Source: Chitinophaga sp. CF118 (GTDB lineage Bacteria; Bacteroidota; Bacteroidia; Chitinophagales; Chitinophagaceae). From it: 64,000 nucleotides of DNA. Below, piece after piece: positions 43,257-52,570 of the stretch. Positions within the stretch are counted from its first letter, which is position 1. Each line of letters begins with the position of its first letter. Location: assembly GCF_900112615.1 (NCBI RefSeq), contig NZ_FOMK01000016.1, positions 1 to 64,000 of the forward strand. Reading direction: 5' to 3'. A program made the translations under genes and the position numbers. The notes under the pieces are model-generated. The model saw only the letters and a program-made list of their open reading frames with translations. It ran no database searches and was not told the origin of the DNA.

Positions 43257-44012
43257 TCAGAAATCCATCCATTTTTTTAAGAGGCTGGCTTTATCCCGGC
43301 TCACTATAATTTCAACGTTCTTATTATTTTTAAGAATTACTTTCAATTTACCGTTGAAGTAATTGTGTATTTGCTGAACTGCATCTATGTGGATAATGAA
43401 TTGTCTGTTGGCACGAAAGAAACGTGTTGGATCAAGTTGCAGCTCCAGTTCTTCCATAGACTGTTGTAAAATTTCTTCGTTACCGTTGAGTAGTTTCGCT
43501 CTTGTTATTTTAAGTTCAGAATAATAATATTCCACATCATCCACAAGTAGTGTTTTGTAACCATCCCGAAAGGGCAGTAAAAAGCGGCTCCGGTAATCCT
43601 TTGGATTGATAAAGTTTAATACGTTTTCTATCGATTTTTGCGTATCATTTTGCAAACGACTCTCAAGCACGGTAAATGCACGTTCCAGTTCTTCCGTCTC
43701 AACAGGTTTTAGCAGATAGTCTATACTGTTATATTTAAAGGCTCTTATAGCATATTCGTCATAAGCTGTTGTAAATATAATCGGGCATTTTAATTCAACC
43801 TTCTCAAATATATCAAAGCTCAAACCATCTGCCAGCCTAACATCCATCATAACAAGATCTGGAGACTCGTTGTGTGAGATCCAGGTTACGGCTTCGGTCA
43901 CGCTTTCAAGCACAGCAATTATGTTTATGCCTGGGCGAATCATTTTAATCAGCCGTTTAAGCCTGTCTGCATTAGGCTTTTCATCCTCTAAAATCAGTAT
44001 GTTTTGTATCAT
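43257..44012 (-). CDS. LytTR response regulator of the RND operon
   Basis: This 251-aa regulator has a receiver domain (LEDEKPNADRLKR; phospho-acceptor Asp57 in DLVMMDVRLADG; IFTTAYDEYAIRAFKYNSIDYLLKP) and a LytTR DNA-binding domain (about 145-250, RFLLPFRDGYKTLLVDDVEY and TRFFRANRQFIIHID). It overlaps the upstream kinase gene by 32 bp. Its place just before the pump operon suggests it controls the pump in response to a signal or drug. Confidence 0.95.
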   Translation of the reverse strand: MIQNILILEDEKPNADRLKRLIKMIRPGINIIAVLESVTEAVTWISHNESPDLVMMDVRLADGLSFDIFEKVELKCPIIFTTAYDEYAIRAFKYNSIDYLLKPVETEELERAFTVLESRLQNDTQKSIENVLNFINPKDYRSRFLLPFRDGYKTLLVDDVEYYYSELKITRAKLLNGNEEILQQSMEELELQLDPTRFFRANRQFIIHIDAVQQIHNYFNGKLKVILKNNKNVEIIVSRDKASLLKKWMDF

Positions 44013-45108
44013 ATTTTAGCAAGGGAATAGAAACTGTGAATGAAAGTCCGTTATTTGTTATTTCCGGGACACTATCACCCAATAGTCTGTATCGGTTTAT
44101 TATATTATTCAGTCCGGTTTTTGATGACGGAGCTTGTTTTTCCAGTGGTATCAGCGTATTTGAAATAACCAGTTGTTCATTCTCATTGCTGGATATTGAA
44201 ATAATAAGAGGGTTACCTCTTAGTGTTTTATTATGTTTCAAGGCATTTTCAATCAGCAACTGTAAGGTGAGTGGTGGCAGATGATAGTTGTAATAGGTTT
44301 TATCAATCTCTATATTAAAAATCACCCCTTCTCCAGCCCGGTTCTTTAATAGAAAAACATAAGCATTCAAAAACCTCAGCTCTTCCTCCAATGTTATTAC
44401 ATCCTTTTTTGAATTAACTAACAGGTAGCGGTATACCTTGGAAAAGTTTTCTGCATATTCATGTCCCAGTTGCTGATCTTCAAGGATAAGTTCTGAAAGT
44501 ACACTGAGATTATTAAAAACAAAATGCGGGTCAATCTGAAGTTTTAAAGCCTGTAATTCTGCTTCCATCGCTACCTGTTTCTGTTCTGCCGCAGCCAGTT
44601 TATGTTCCGCAGCTTCGATAGCAGTATTCTTCCAGTTTACGATCAGGTAATTGCCTGTATTGATCGCGCTAATGATAAAAGCTATCATCAAACTAACAAT
44701 AATCCATTGCATAAAACCTCTTATTTCTTCAATTGAAAGACTTCCATGCCTGTAGTTATGGTCTACTAAATAGAAATACAATGTGGTAAGAAAGATTATA
44801 AAAAGTACTGTAGCTACATTAATCACGGTTTCTGTAACTAATCTTTTAACAGGGTTTTCCGTCCAGGGAAGTACTTTATTTAGTTTGGTCTGAATAAAAA
44901 TGCTTGATTCAGAAATCAAAAGGCAAGAGAGGAAAGAAATAACCCATTCACCAATAATTGAACTGGTACTACGCTCAAAGTAGTTTATCCAGTAATCTGA
45001 ATAGGGATCTATTATATAAGCAACCAGATACAACAATAGAAAAGCAAAAAACACAAACAGAATCCGTTTGCCTTTATTACTTAAGAATGTATCTTTTATA
45101 ATATCCAT
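43981..45108 (-). CDS. LytS-type sensor histidine kinase of the RND operon
   Basis: This 375-aa kinase has four predicted membrane helices in the first ~165 residues, a coiled-coil linker (EAAEHKLAAAEQKQVAMEAE), the His_kinase motif LKLQIDPHFVFNNLSVLSEL with the phospho-acceptor His, and an ATP-binding domain with LLIENALKHNKTL. It lacks a separate sensor domain and so probably reads membrane state. It is the first gene of the kinase-regulator-pump array. Confidence 0.93.
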   Translation of the reverse strand: MDIIKDTFLSNKGKRILFVFFAFLLLYLVAYIIDPYSDYWINYFERSTSSIIGEWVISFLSCLLISESSIFIQTKLNKVLPWTENPVKRLVTETVINVATVLFIIFLTTLYFYLVDHNYRHGSLSIEEIRGFMQWIIVSLMIAFIISAINTGNYLIVNWKNTAIEAAEHKLAAAEQKQVAMEAELQALKLQIDPHFVFNNLSVLSELILEDQQLGHEYAENFSKVYRYLLVNSKKDVITLEEELRFLNAYVFLLKNRAGEGVIFNIEIDKTYYNYHLPPLTLQLLIENALKHNKTLRGNPLIISISSNENEQLVISNTLIPLEKQAPSSKTGLNNIINRYRLLGDSVPEITNNGLSFTVSIPLLKYDTKHTDFRG

Positions 45109-45579
45109 TTTGTAAAAATAGCCAATTATTGTTTAGACAGAGATCATACTGTATAGGTGTTCACAGCTGTTCTGTTTTTAACCGAAGGTGGGATTTTTAT
45201 TAGTCTCAAAGTCCGGTTTTGTGTCTTAACCGTATAGATTCACTGCTGATTCCTCAAATTGGTTAACTGAAACAGCAAGAGGGTCGTTTTAATTGACATT
45301 TCCTCATTCTGTATTATTGTGTCCACAGATAATGGAAAATATGCCCGGATATCTCTTCAATATCCTCCAGAATCCTTTCCTGTCATTAGTTTATGTATGG
45401 TTGGTATTATTATTGTCCGGTTAAAGAGCAAAAACAAACAACATATAATCAAAATTCAAATTCAATTTACCATGTGATAATCTCGTACCTTGTAGTTCTC
45501 CACCAGTACCCGTATTAGTATACCTTATCTGTGCAGGCTAGTTCTTTATTTCGGGGCTATAAAATAAAGTAATTCGTTA
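45109..45579. other. Divergent promoter region
   Basis: A 471-bp spacer between the minus-strand LytS-type kinase and a plus-strand response regulator. It contains a weak TTTATTT/AAATAAA inverted repeat near 45546-45567, just before the regulator's start. No open frame or repeat worth calling. Confidence 0.4.
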
Positions 45580-46029
45580 ATGACAAATAAAATTACATAC
45601 AATATTCTTTTAGCTGATGATGATCTGGAAGACCAGGAGATCTTACAGGAAGCTATTCAGGAAAGCAAGCCATTTGCTTCCCTACGCTGTGTATGCAATG
45701 GTCTGCAGATGGTTGATTATCTGGAACAAACAGCTGACAGTATGTTACCTCATCTGCTAATCCTGGACTACAAAATGCCATTTCTGAATGGAGTGGAAGT
45801 TTTACAAATACTTTTGGAGAACCCCCGTTATACACATATACCCAAAGTAGTATGGAGTACCTCAAGTCAGCCGGAGCATATTAAATTATGTATGAAAGCC
45901 GGAGCTATACGCTATTTCACCAAACCAAATTCAGGACAGGAATTAAACAAACTGGTTTCTGAAATATTCGAAATATGCGATAAGCAGGAATATACCAGTC
46001 ACAAAGTTAACGGGGAAGATATATTATGA
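45580..46029 (+). CDS. Single-domain response regulator
   Basis: This 149-aa protein is a receiver domain only (ILLADDDLEDQEILQEAIQE; phospho-acceptor Asp in LLILDYKMPFLNGVEVLQIL; VVWSTSSQ; YFTKP). The DDDLEDQ start and the long alpha-4 region are like the Rcp1-type regulators that pair with PAS/phytochrome kinases. Having no output domain, it probably passes phosphate on or acts by protein contact. Its end overlaps the convergent PAS kinase gene by 23 bp, which suggests they are functional partners despite opposite strands. Confidence 0.93.
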   Translation: MTNKITYNILLADDDLEDQEILQEAIQESKPFASLRCVCNGLQMVDYLEQTADSMLPHLLILDYKMPFLNGVEVLQILLENPRYTHIPKVVWSTSSQPEHIKLCMKAGAIRYFTKPNSGQELNKLVSEIFEICDKQEYTSHKVNGEDIL

Positions 46030-47692
46030 AAACTGCCCCCTGTCCCGGCATACCCTGTGCTTTTATCAGCCCTTTGTGATTCTCAGCGATCTTCCGGCAT
46101 AAAGCAAGACCAATACCGGTACCCGGATAAAATTCCTTCCCGTGGAGCCGTTCAAAAATCTCAAATATTTTCTCACCGTATTCCGGCTCAAAACCTATTC
46201 CGTTATCCTGTATAGTAATAATATGATAACGCTTCAGATTATCTATGCCGTTGTTTTCAGAGGAAAGCACATTATCAGTATTGTTATAGCTTATCTGGAT
46301 ATAAGGAACATGTTCCGGATGATGGTACTTAAGAGCGTTACCAATGAGATTATTCATCAATTGCCGCATCTGAAAAGGTATTCCTGATATAACAGGGAGC
46401 AGGCATGTTTCAATAACCGCATTTGTCTGTTTAATTGTTTCCTCATGAAGTACCAGTGCTTCTTCAAGAATAATATTCAGGTTCACCTGCTCAAAACATG
46501 AAGCCTTTCCTGACACCCATGTATATGCCAACAGATCTTCAATAAAAGTTTGCATCCGGATTGCCGCATTGGCAGAGCGTTCCAGGTAGTTCTTCTCTTT
46601 TACAGGCAGCAATCTTCCAGCACCTCCACTGATGGCTGAAGTGTAATAAGATATCTTTCTCAGCGGTTCTTTCATATCATGCGCAACGGCATAGGCAAAT
46701 TGTTGCAGTTCTGCATTCCTGGTTTCCAGTTCACGGGTATATTGTTTAAGCTTATCTTCAAATGTTTTTCTTTCGGTAAGATCGCGTGTTACTTTGGTGA
46801 AGCCTATAACTTCTCCTTGTTCATCGTGCAGGGCTGTCAATACAATACTTCCCCAAAATGTGGTACCATTCTTCCTCACACGCCATCCTTCATAATCGGA
46901 CCTTCCCATTTTTCTGGCACTTTGTATTAATCTTTCAGGCACTTTCTTTTGTTGATCCTCCTGCAGATAGAATATCCTGAAATGCTTTCCTAAAATTTCT
47001 GCTTCCTTATACCCTTTTATTTTTTCCGCTCCCTTATTCCAGTTCTGAATAAACCCATCCTGATCTATCATTATTATGGCATAATCCTCCACCTCATCAA
47101 CCATCTTATGATAACGTTCTTCACTATTCTTAAGCTGATAGCTTTTCTGTGCCATTTCTGCAGCACTCTCCCCTGCTTTATTTTCAAGATTGGTTGTCAG
47201 GACCTCTAACCGCTGGTGGTTTTCATACAATGCCTGCTCTGACTCCAGCAAATCAGTGAGATCAATCAGCATATTAATAGCTCCTGCTACTTTTCCCTGC
47301 TCATCATAAAAAAGGCTTGGATATGGTTTAACATAACGTCTGGTTCCATTTGGCCGTTCAATTATTATCCGCGATGCGCCCTCTGTTTTGCCTCCTTTCA
47401 ATATTATCGCCATCGGGCAATTATCCAATGGAAGCAGTGAACCATCTGTATTGTAAATTTTCCAGGATCCACACCAGAGCTCCTTTCCTATCTCCGGCTC
47501 ACGCCCCCAAAGCATTACAGCTTCCTGATTGTAAGAAGAAACATAACCATTAGCATCAGTAGTATATATAGCAACGGGCAAATTTTCCATTAACTCATGA
47601 TACATTGATCCATTTTTTTGATGTGATCTTATATTATTTATTTCATCAAAAAAAAGCCCATAAACATCATGTTCAGAAGGTAAATTATTCAT
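46007..47692 (-). CDS. PAS-domain sensor histidine kinase
   Basis: This 561-aa cytoplasmic kinase has two PAS domains (about 25-140, starting YHELMENLPVAIYTTDANG, and about 195-310, YHKMVDEVEDYAIIMIDQDG with NWNKGAEKIKGYKEAEILGK), a coiled-coil linker, a HisKA domain (phospho-acceptor His in YAVAHDMKEPLRKISYYTS) and an HATPase domain (NNLIGNALKYHH, IQDNGIGFE, GTGIGLALCRKI). No membrane helix. It probably senses redox, light or a small ligand through PAS and signals to the convergent receiver protein. Confidence 0.95.
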   Translation of the reverse strand: MNNLPSEHDVYGLFFDEINNIRSHQKNGSMYHELMENLPVAIYTTDANGYVSSYNQEAVMLWGREPEIGKELWCGSWKIYNTDGSLLPLDNCPMAIILKGGKTEGASRIIIERPNGTRRYVKPYPSLFYDEQGKVAGAINMLIDLTDLLESEQALYENHQRLEVLTTNLENKAGESAAEMAQKSYQLKNSEERYHKMVDEVEDYAIIMIDQDGFIQNWNKGAEKIKGYKEAEILGKHFRIFYLQEDQQKKVPERLIQSARKMGRSDYEGWRVRKNGTTFWGSIVLTALHDEQGEVIGFTKVTRDLTERKTFEDKLKQYTRELETRNAELQQFAYAVAHDMKEPLRKISYYTSAISGGAGRLLPVKEKNYLERSANAAIRMQTFIEDLLAYTWVSGKASCFEQVNLNIILEEALVLHEETIKQTNAVIETCLLPVISGIPFQMRQLMNNLIGNALKYHHPEHVPYIQISYNNTDNVLSSENNGIDNLKRYHIITIQDNGIGFEPEYGEKIFEIFERLHGKEFYPGTGIGLALCRKIAENHKGLIKAQGMPGQGAVFIIYLPR

Positions 47693-48028
47693 GGAAATCA
47701 GTTAAGCATAAATTTCTGGTTGGGAATTATTGAGTTATAAAACCAGTATCATAACAATAAATATAAAGAAGATTCTTTTGACTATACCGGACGCAGCTGC
47801 AGCAATACCTGTAAAGTCAAATACCCAAATTAAATCCTCTCTTATCACATACTAAAACTGTTCCATATTATATTACAGCCTCTTCCGTGACTGGAAAAGT
47901 CGTTTATGACCCCACTCTGTTACTGAATTCCCCAATTGGATGAGTATATAGTTCCGCAATCTTTAAATGGACTGAGATGAAAGTTGTTGTTAGGTTGAAA
48001 GATGAATTGCGTATCGTTTTTGAAAGAG
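47693..48028. other. Intergenic spacer
   Basis: A 336-bp AT-rich spacer upstream of the PAS kinase and downstream of the DUF4157 gene. It has no convincing open frame, terminator or repeat. Confidence 0.4.
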
Positions 48029-49933
48029 TTAATTAACACGCTTGTGTTTACCTTTTTCTTCCTGCCACTGCTCCAGCTTAGGAGTTGAAAGAGCTGAGGA
48101 ATTATTCTTCTCTTCATCATTTTGTAATTTCCTGAGCCGTTCTAGTTTTACTGCAAGCTCATCCCAGAATGGTTTTTGTCCCATTTGATCTTCATTTCCA
48201 GCAGCAGCATCAATATCCTCCAAAACTTTACTACGTGGGGTTATGATGCCATTGCCCGATCTGTTATAATCAAATCCGCTTCCAGGATCATCTATTCTTC
48301 TATCTCCCGGTGGGCCGACTTCAAGATTAAAAGGGAGGTTTAATAAAATCTTACGAGTGTTAGTGCTACCATTAAAATAATCTTGTCCAATAGATAGTAA
48401 TTTATTTCCAAAAGAAGCAGCCACGCTCGGATGCAACTCAAATCCCTCATGGAGTTTTTTCAGCTTTGATTGTGAAACTTTGTGATGAATGGTGTACTTT
48501 CCATTTGGGAAAATTGATTTATTACGTGAATCCGAAGCCAAATTTCTAGCTTCAGTCCGGATGCGCCCCATAGCCCAATCTCCGGAACCTCCTCCACCTG
48601 CAGATGGAAGATTAGCATAATAGTTCTCCTGTTCTTGTTGGATATTCTCACTAAATCCAGTTAAGGCCTGTGAATGTATATCGCTAATTAGTGCACCAAA
48701 TCGTTCCAGGTCAATCTGTTCTTCCTTTAGTCCCTTTATCAATTCTTTTATACTTCCCGGGTCATTAAATTTATGTTTTCTTAATAGTGCTCTTGAATCC
48801 TTTAACCCTTTTGAATCATTATCTTTTTCCTCAGCAGATAAAACCATTTTATTTCTTTCCAGATAGCTTATAAATTTCAAAAAGGTAGAGAATTTCTTAT
48901 CCTCTATGAAGGCCTCTTTTGAGATCTTCATATCTGTGTCAAAACCAAATACTTCTTCTGAAAGTGCTGAATGATTAATAGCAAAATAAAGCAGATCCTC
49001 ATCCTTGCCTAAGATTGACTCCAGCACTACATATTTTTTCAGCTTTTCCCGTGCCTTCTCCAGCGTTTCTGGAGTTAATCCCTTATTCTCTCGTTCAGCT
49101 TGACTAGGTTTAGAATTATAAATTATACGGGTTAAACCATTTTTATCAAGATCATTTAAAAATTTAAACTCACTTGTTTTTACAAACAACTCTTTTGCAT
49201 CATCTTCTTTTATACCAAAGAATATCACTAATACGTCAATGGGAGTTTCAGGAATTTTTTCATCATCAGATGTTTCTTCTTTCTTCTCTTTATCTTTTTT
49301 AGGCTTTTCAGTAACTGGCAGCTTTTTTCTCACTAATTGCGCAACCGGCCCGGATGAGGTAAATTGCTGCGAAGTGGCCTTCCCATTTTGAGCAATAGTA
49401 TCCATGTGTTGACTCTGCCCTGTAGCAACCTTTGTTCCCATTACATCTGCCTCCTGCTCTAACGTGGCGTTGTCATTTACAGATACGCCTTTTAACTGTG
49501 TTGTAGGCTGCACGCGGCCCTGCGATTGTTGTACTACATGCCAGGCTTCATGGGGCAAATGTTTCTCTTCTCCGGGGCCTAAATGAATATCCCGGTCTTG
49601 TGTAAAAGCAGCTGCCTGAAGCCGTGCCGGCCTATCTGAATTGTAATGTACTTTTACATCATCCATTGCTAATCCAGACATATTTTCTATACCAACTTTA
49701 AGAGTGTCGGGCAATCCCGTATTATTCTTTTTTGCTGCAGGAGTATCTGTCTGCTTTGGGGAAGATTGCTTTGCCTGAATTGGAAGCGTATTCCGCCCTA
49801 TAGTTCTTTTAGTAAAAAATGCCTGAGGAGTAGCTGAATCTGTTGATTTTCTGGCTGTAAAAAAAGAATTTTCCTTAACAGGAGTAGGGTCTTTTGCAGT
49901 CCGGTCAACCCGGCTGGTATACTGTTGACGCAT
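48029..49933 (-). CDS. DUF4157 (eCIS-associated) protein with possible HNH-like C-terminus
   Basis: This 634-aa protein has a DUF4157 domain near residues 72-165: GLPDTLKVGIENMSGLAMDD, VKVHYNSDRPARLQAAAFTQ, DIHLGPGEEKHLPHEAWHVV and QQSQGRV. The HEAWH motif is the domain's zinc-protease-like signature. DUF4157 is known as a marker of proteins carried by extracellular contractile injection systems or secreted as toxins. A variable charged middle (170-440) follows, then GNGIITPRSK and GKYTIHHKVSQSKL near residue 490-560; the IHHK motif could belong to an HNH/colicin-like nuclease. There is no signal peptide. No contractile injection genes lie in the window, so this is an orphan cargo candidate. 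Toxin activity is inference. Confidence 0.85.
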   Translation of the reverse strand: MRQQYTSRVDRTAKDPTPVKENSFFTARKSTDSATPQAFFTKRTIGRNTLPIQAKQSSPKQTDTPAAKKNNTGLPDTLKVGIENMSGLAMDDVKVHYNSDRPARLQAAAFTQDRDIHLGPGEEKHLPHEAWHVVQQSQGRVQPTTQLKGVSVNDNATLEQEADVMGTKVATGQSQHMDTIAQNGKATSQQFTSSGPVAQLVRKKLPVTEKPKKDKEKKEETSDDEKIPETPIDVLVIFFGIKEDDAKELFVKTSEFKFLNDLDKNGLTRIIYNSKPSQAERENKGLTPETLEKAREKLKKYVVLESILGKDEDLLYFAINHSALSEEVFGFDTDMKISKEAFIEDKKFSTFLKFISYLERNKMVLSAEEKDNDSKGLKDSRALLRKHKFNDPGSIKELIKGLKEEQIDLERFGALISDIHSQALTGFSENIQQEQENYYANLPSAGGGGSGDWAMGRIRTEARNLASDSRNKSIFPNGKYTIHHKVSQSKLKKLHEGFELHPSVAASFGNKLLSIGQDYFNGSTNTRKILLNLPFNLEVGPPGDRRIDDPGSGFDYNRSGNGIITPRSKVLEDIDAAAGNEDQMGQKPFWDELAVKLERLRKLQNDEEKNNSSALSTPKLEQWQEEKGKHKRVN

Positions 49934-50058
49934 AGAATAGGGTTAATAATAACAAATGGGCTAAACTATTACTAAGATAATATAAAATGAGTGAAAAATA
50001 GCAAGTGGATTTTAATGATTAAAAATCGTTCTAAAGGATTCTATCCGGCGCTGAGAAA

Positions 50059-51300
50059 CTATTTTTTATGAATGCGGTATAACCTGCCGTTGTCTGTGAT
50101 GGTATACAATGCTCCATCTTTCCCTTCTGTTATATCACGAAAGCGTTGCTCTTCGCTAACCAGCAGTCTTTCCTCTCCCACTACCTTATTCTTTTCAATA
50201 ACAAGCCTGTCAATATGCATGCCGCTCAAACCACCGATAAACAGGTTATTTTTCCATTCAGGAATATTGCTACCTGAGTAGAAGGTAATACCACTGGGAG
50301 ATATAACAGGATCCCAATAATAAACGGGTTGCTCAAGTCCTTCTTTCTGCTGGATACCATCTCCTACCTTTGGTCCGCTATACTCAATCCCATAAGTTAT
50401 GATGGGCCAACCATAATTTTTCCCAGGTTCAATACGATTTAATTCATCTCCTCCCCGCGGACCAAATTCTGTTTCCCAAAGATCGCCTGTTTCCGGATGA
50501 AAGGCAAGTCCCTGTACATTTCTATGGCCATAACTAAAGATTTCAGGACGCTTATCATTCTGACCAGTAAATGGATTTCCTGCCGCTGGTTTTCCGTCTT
50601 TTGTAATGCGTAAAACTTTCCCTAACGCAGAGTTAAGGTATTGAGCCTGTGGTCTTGTTTCCAGATCTGAACGTTCTCCTGTACTTATTATTAAATTACC
50701 ATTTTTATCAAAAACGATTCTTCCTCCATAATGAAGCGTTCCTTTGTAGGCAGGTGTTGCCCTATAAATAACAGTTGCGCCTTCAATAGTTTTCTCATCT
50801 GCAGAGAGTTTTCCTTTGGCTACTGAAGTTAAATTCCCTTCAGTAAGCGGTTCGGAGAATACCCAATACACCATTCTGTTATTACTAAAATCCGGATCTA
50901 CCCGAAGTCCAAGCAGTCCACCCTGTCCGGCAGAATTTACCTTGGGAATGCCTGTAATAGGAGCGCTCAGCTGTCCTGATACCGTAGCTATAAGCATCAC
51001 ACCCTCTTTTTCAGTAATAAGCAATCTTCCATCTGGTAAGCTGGTAATACCCCACGGACTTTTGAGGTCGCTGGTTAAAACCGTCGCTTCATAAGGAGTT
51101 TTAGTTTTCACACCCGCAATCCGGGTTTGCCCGGCAAATGCCGGCTTATAATCTGAATTGGGAGATTTAGTTTCAACGGGAGCATGAGCACTGCTATCCG
51201 GCCCATTTTCGACAGGTTTCACCGATGGTGAGCTACAGGCTGCAAGGCCAAATATTATCCCTGAAATAATTGTCAGAATAGGTTTTCCCATAAGTTTCAA
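50059..51300 (-). CDS. PQQ-type soluble glucose/sorbosone dehydrogenase-like lipoprotein
   Basis: This 413-aa protein has a lipoprotein signal (IISGIIFGLAACS, Cys22) and a six-bladed beta-propeller of the glucose/sorbosone dehydrogenase family: SPWGITSLPDGRLLITEKEG, GGLLGLRVDPDF, GHRNVQGLAFHPETGDLW and TEFGPRGGDELNRIEPGKNY. It oxidises aldoses with pyrroloquinoline quinone at the cell envelope. Bacteroidota usually take PQQ from outside rather than make it; no PQQ synthesis genes are visible here. Single gene. Confidence 0.92.
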   Translation of the reverse strand: MKLMGKPILTIISGIIFGLAACSSPSVKPVENGPDSSAHAPVETKSPNSDYKPAFAGQTRIAGVKTKTPYEATVLTSDLKSPWGITSLPDGRLLITEKEGVMLIATVSGQLSAPITGIPKVNSAGQGGLLGLRVDPDFSNNRMVYWVFSEPLTEGNLTSVAKGKLSADEKTIEGATVIYRATPAYKGTLHYGGRIVFDKNGNLIISTGERSDLETRPQAQYLNSALGKVLRITKDGKPAAGNPFTGQNDKRPEIFSYGHRNVQGLAFHPETGDLWETEFGPRGGDELNRIEPGKNYGWPIITYGIEYSGPKVGDGIQQKEGLEQPVYYWDPVISPSGITFYSGSNIPEWKNNLFIGGLSGMHIDRLVIEKNKVVGEERLLVSEEQRFRDITEGKDGALYTITDNGRLYRIHKK

Positions 51301-51398
51301 TTTATCTTAAAAAATTGATTTGTTCTTCACACGTGCTGGCGTTGGTTTCTTTGAGGTCCTGAAGGTACAATTTTATCTGAATTTCATAACTTTGAAAA

Positions 51399-51432
51399 AG
51401 AGGGTGCCTTCTGTTTTTAAAAGACGCCCTCT
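51399..51432 (-). terminator. Terminator of the SusC/SusD/TlpA operon
   Basis: Stem AGAGGGTG/CGCCCTCT (one G-T wobble) with an A-run and a T-run, so on the minus strand the stem is followed by TTTTTC. It lies about 40 bp after the stop of the TlpA-like gene at 51474. Confidence 0.75.
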
Positions 51433-51473
51433 TGTGATTCCGACGATACAAAGGTAGAGGAATAAATAGTCAA

Positions 51474-52559
51474 CTAATTACTGTTTCCCAGTATTTCATG
51501 CAGCTTAATTTCCAGGTCTTTTCCGCGAAGGTTTTTTGCAATGATTTTCCCTTCTTTATCCAGGAGGAAATTTTGTGGTATGCTTTGTATAGCATATAAT
51601 CTGGCCACAACGTTCCCCCAAAAGTTCAGGTCTGATAGATGTGTCCAGCCAGTAAGTCCATCGTCGTGGATCGCTTTTATCCATTTGGCTTTGGCCCCCG
51701 GCGCATCCAGCGAAACACTGATGATAGTAAAATCCTTGTCCTTGTATTGGTTAAAAGCACTCACAACAGCTGGATTCTCATGCCTGCAGGGTTTACACCA
51801 GCTAGCCCAGAAATCGAGCAGAACATACTTGCCTTTAAAATCATGTAATGACACGTTATTGCCGGATGTATCTGCTTCGGTAAAATCAGGAGCCATCTGG
51901 CCAACGGCGGTTTTCTTAATATCCTGCAGCAGCTGGTAATAAGCCGCTACGGCTTTTTTGGCCTTTAATGCATCAGACAAATAATCATAAACAGGTATTA
52001 CGCGTTCGGGATCAGGCATTATACCGGCATACTCTTTCAATGCATCAAAACTCACAAGGCTACCAGGATGTGTTTTAATGAATTGCTCTAAAATATCATT
52101 ACGTTGTTGTTGTAAGGCCTTTCTGTCAGCTTCATCGGCTGCGGCCTTTTTATCGCTGACAGGCTTTAATGCCAGCCGCAGATTATTAAGGTCCATATTC
52201 AGCGGGGTGCCGCTGATTTTAATATCCTTAACAGAATCAAGACTTTTAATAGTGATCACACCGGGCTCAAGGTAAAAGTTAAACCGGTGGTCGGCAGGGA
52301 TATCATCCATTCCTGTTCCATGTTCATTGATAAACACAGTGCCCAGGACTGCCTCTTCTATATTACCGTTAAAGTTGAACTTACCTTTTTCAGGCAGTAT
52401 AGAATCTCGGAAAAAACTATCACCTGATCTATACATAAGATAAACTTTTGCAGGCGCTTCCAGTTTTGCTATTTCCCCTCTGATGTTAAATTTCTTTTCC
52501 TGTGCTGTTGCAAGCACCGGAAATATTATTGCGATTATACAAGCTAATATATTATTCAT
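51474..52559 (-). CDS. TlpA-like thioredoxin with N-terminal DUF4369
   Basis: This 361-aa exported protein has a signal peptide (MNNILACIIAIIFPVLATAQ), a DUF4369-like N-terminal domain (FNIRGEIAKLEAPAKVYLMY, about 24-115), a helical linker, and a C-terminal thioredoxin fold with the redox pair in FWASWCKPCRHENPAV (Cys-Lys-Pro-Cys). It may reduce disulfides of extracytoplasmic partners. It is the last gene of the minus-strand SusC/SusD operon, 12 bp after SusD, so it probably helps that uptake system. Such trios are frequent in Chitinophagaceae. Confidence 0.93.
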   Translation of the reverse strand: MNNILACIIAIIFPVLATAQEKKFNIRGEIAKLEAPAKVYLMYRSGDSFFRDSILPEKGKFNFNGNIEEAVLGTVFINEHGTGMDDIPADHRFNFYLEPGVITIKSLDSVKDIKISGTPLNMDLNNLRLALKPVSDKKAAADEADRKALQQQRNDILEQFIKTHPGSLVSFDALKEYAGIMPDPERVIPVYDYLSDALKAKKAVAAYYQLLQDIKKTAVGQMAPDFTEADTSGNNVSLHDFKGKYVLLDFWASWCKPCRHENPAVVSAFNQYKDKDFTIISVSLDAPGAKAKWIKAIHDDGLTGWTHLSDLNFWGNVVARLYAIQSIPQNFLLDKEGKIIAKNLRGKDLEIKLHEILGNSN

Positions 52560-52570
52560 CTCATTGTCGG

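Noticed and set aside
47920..48120. Minus-strand 66-codon frame before the PAS kinase
   Set aside because: It overlaps the end of the DUF4157 gene in another frame and has no family-like sequence.
48029..49933. A complete contractile injection system in the window
   Set aside because: No sheath, tube, baseplate or ATPase genes are present; only a possible cargo protein is seen.
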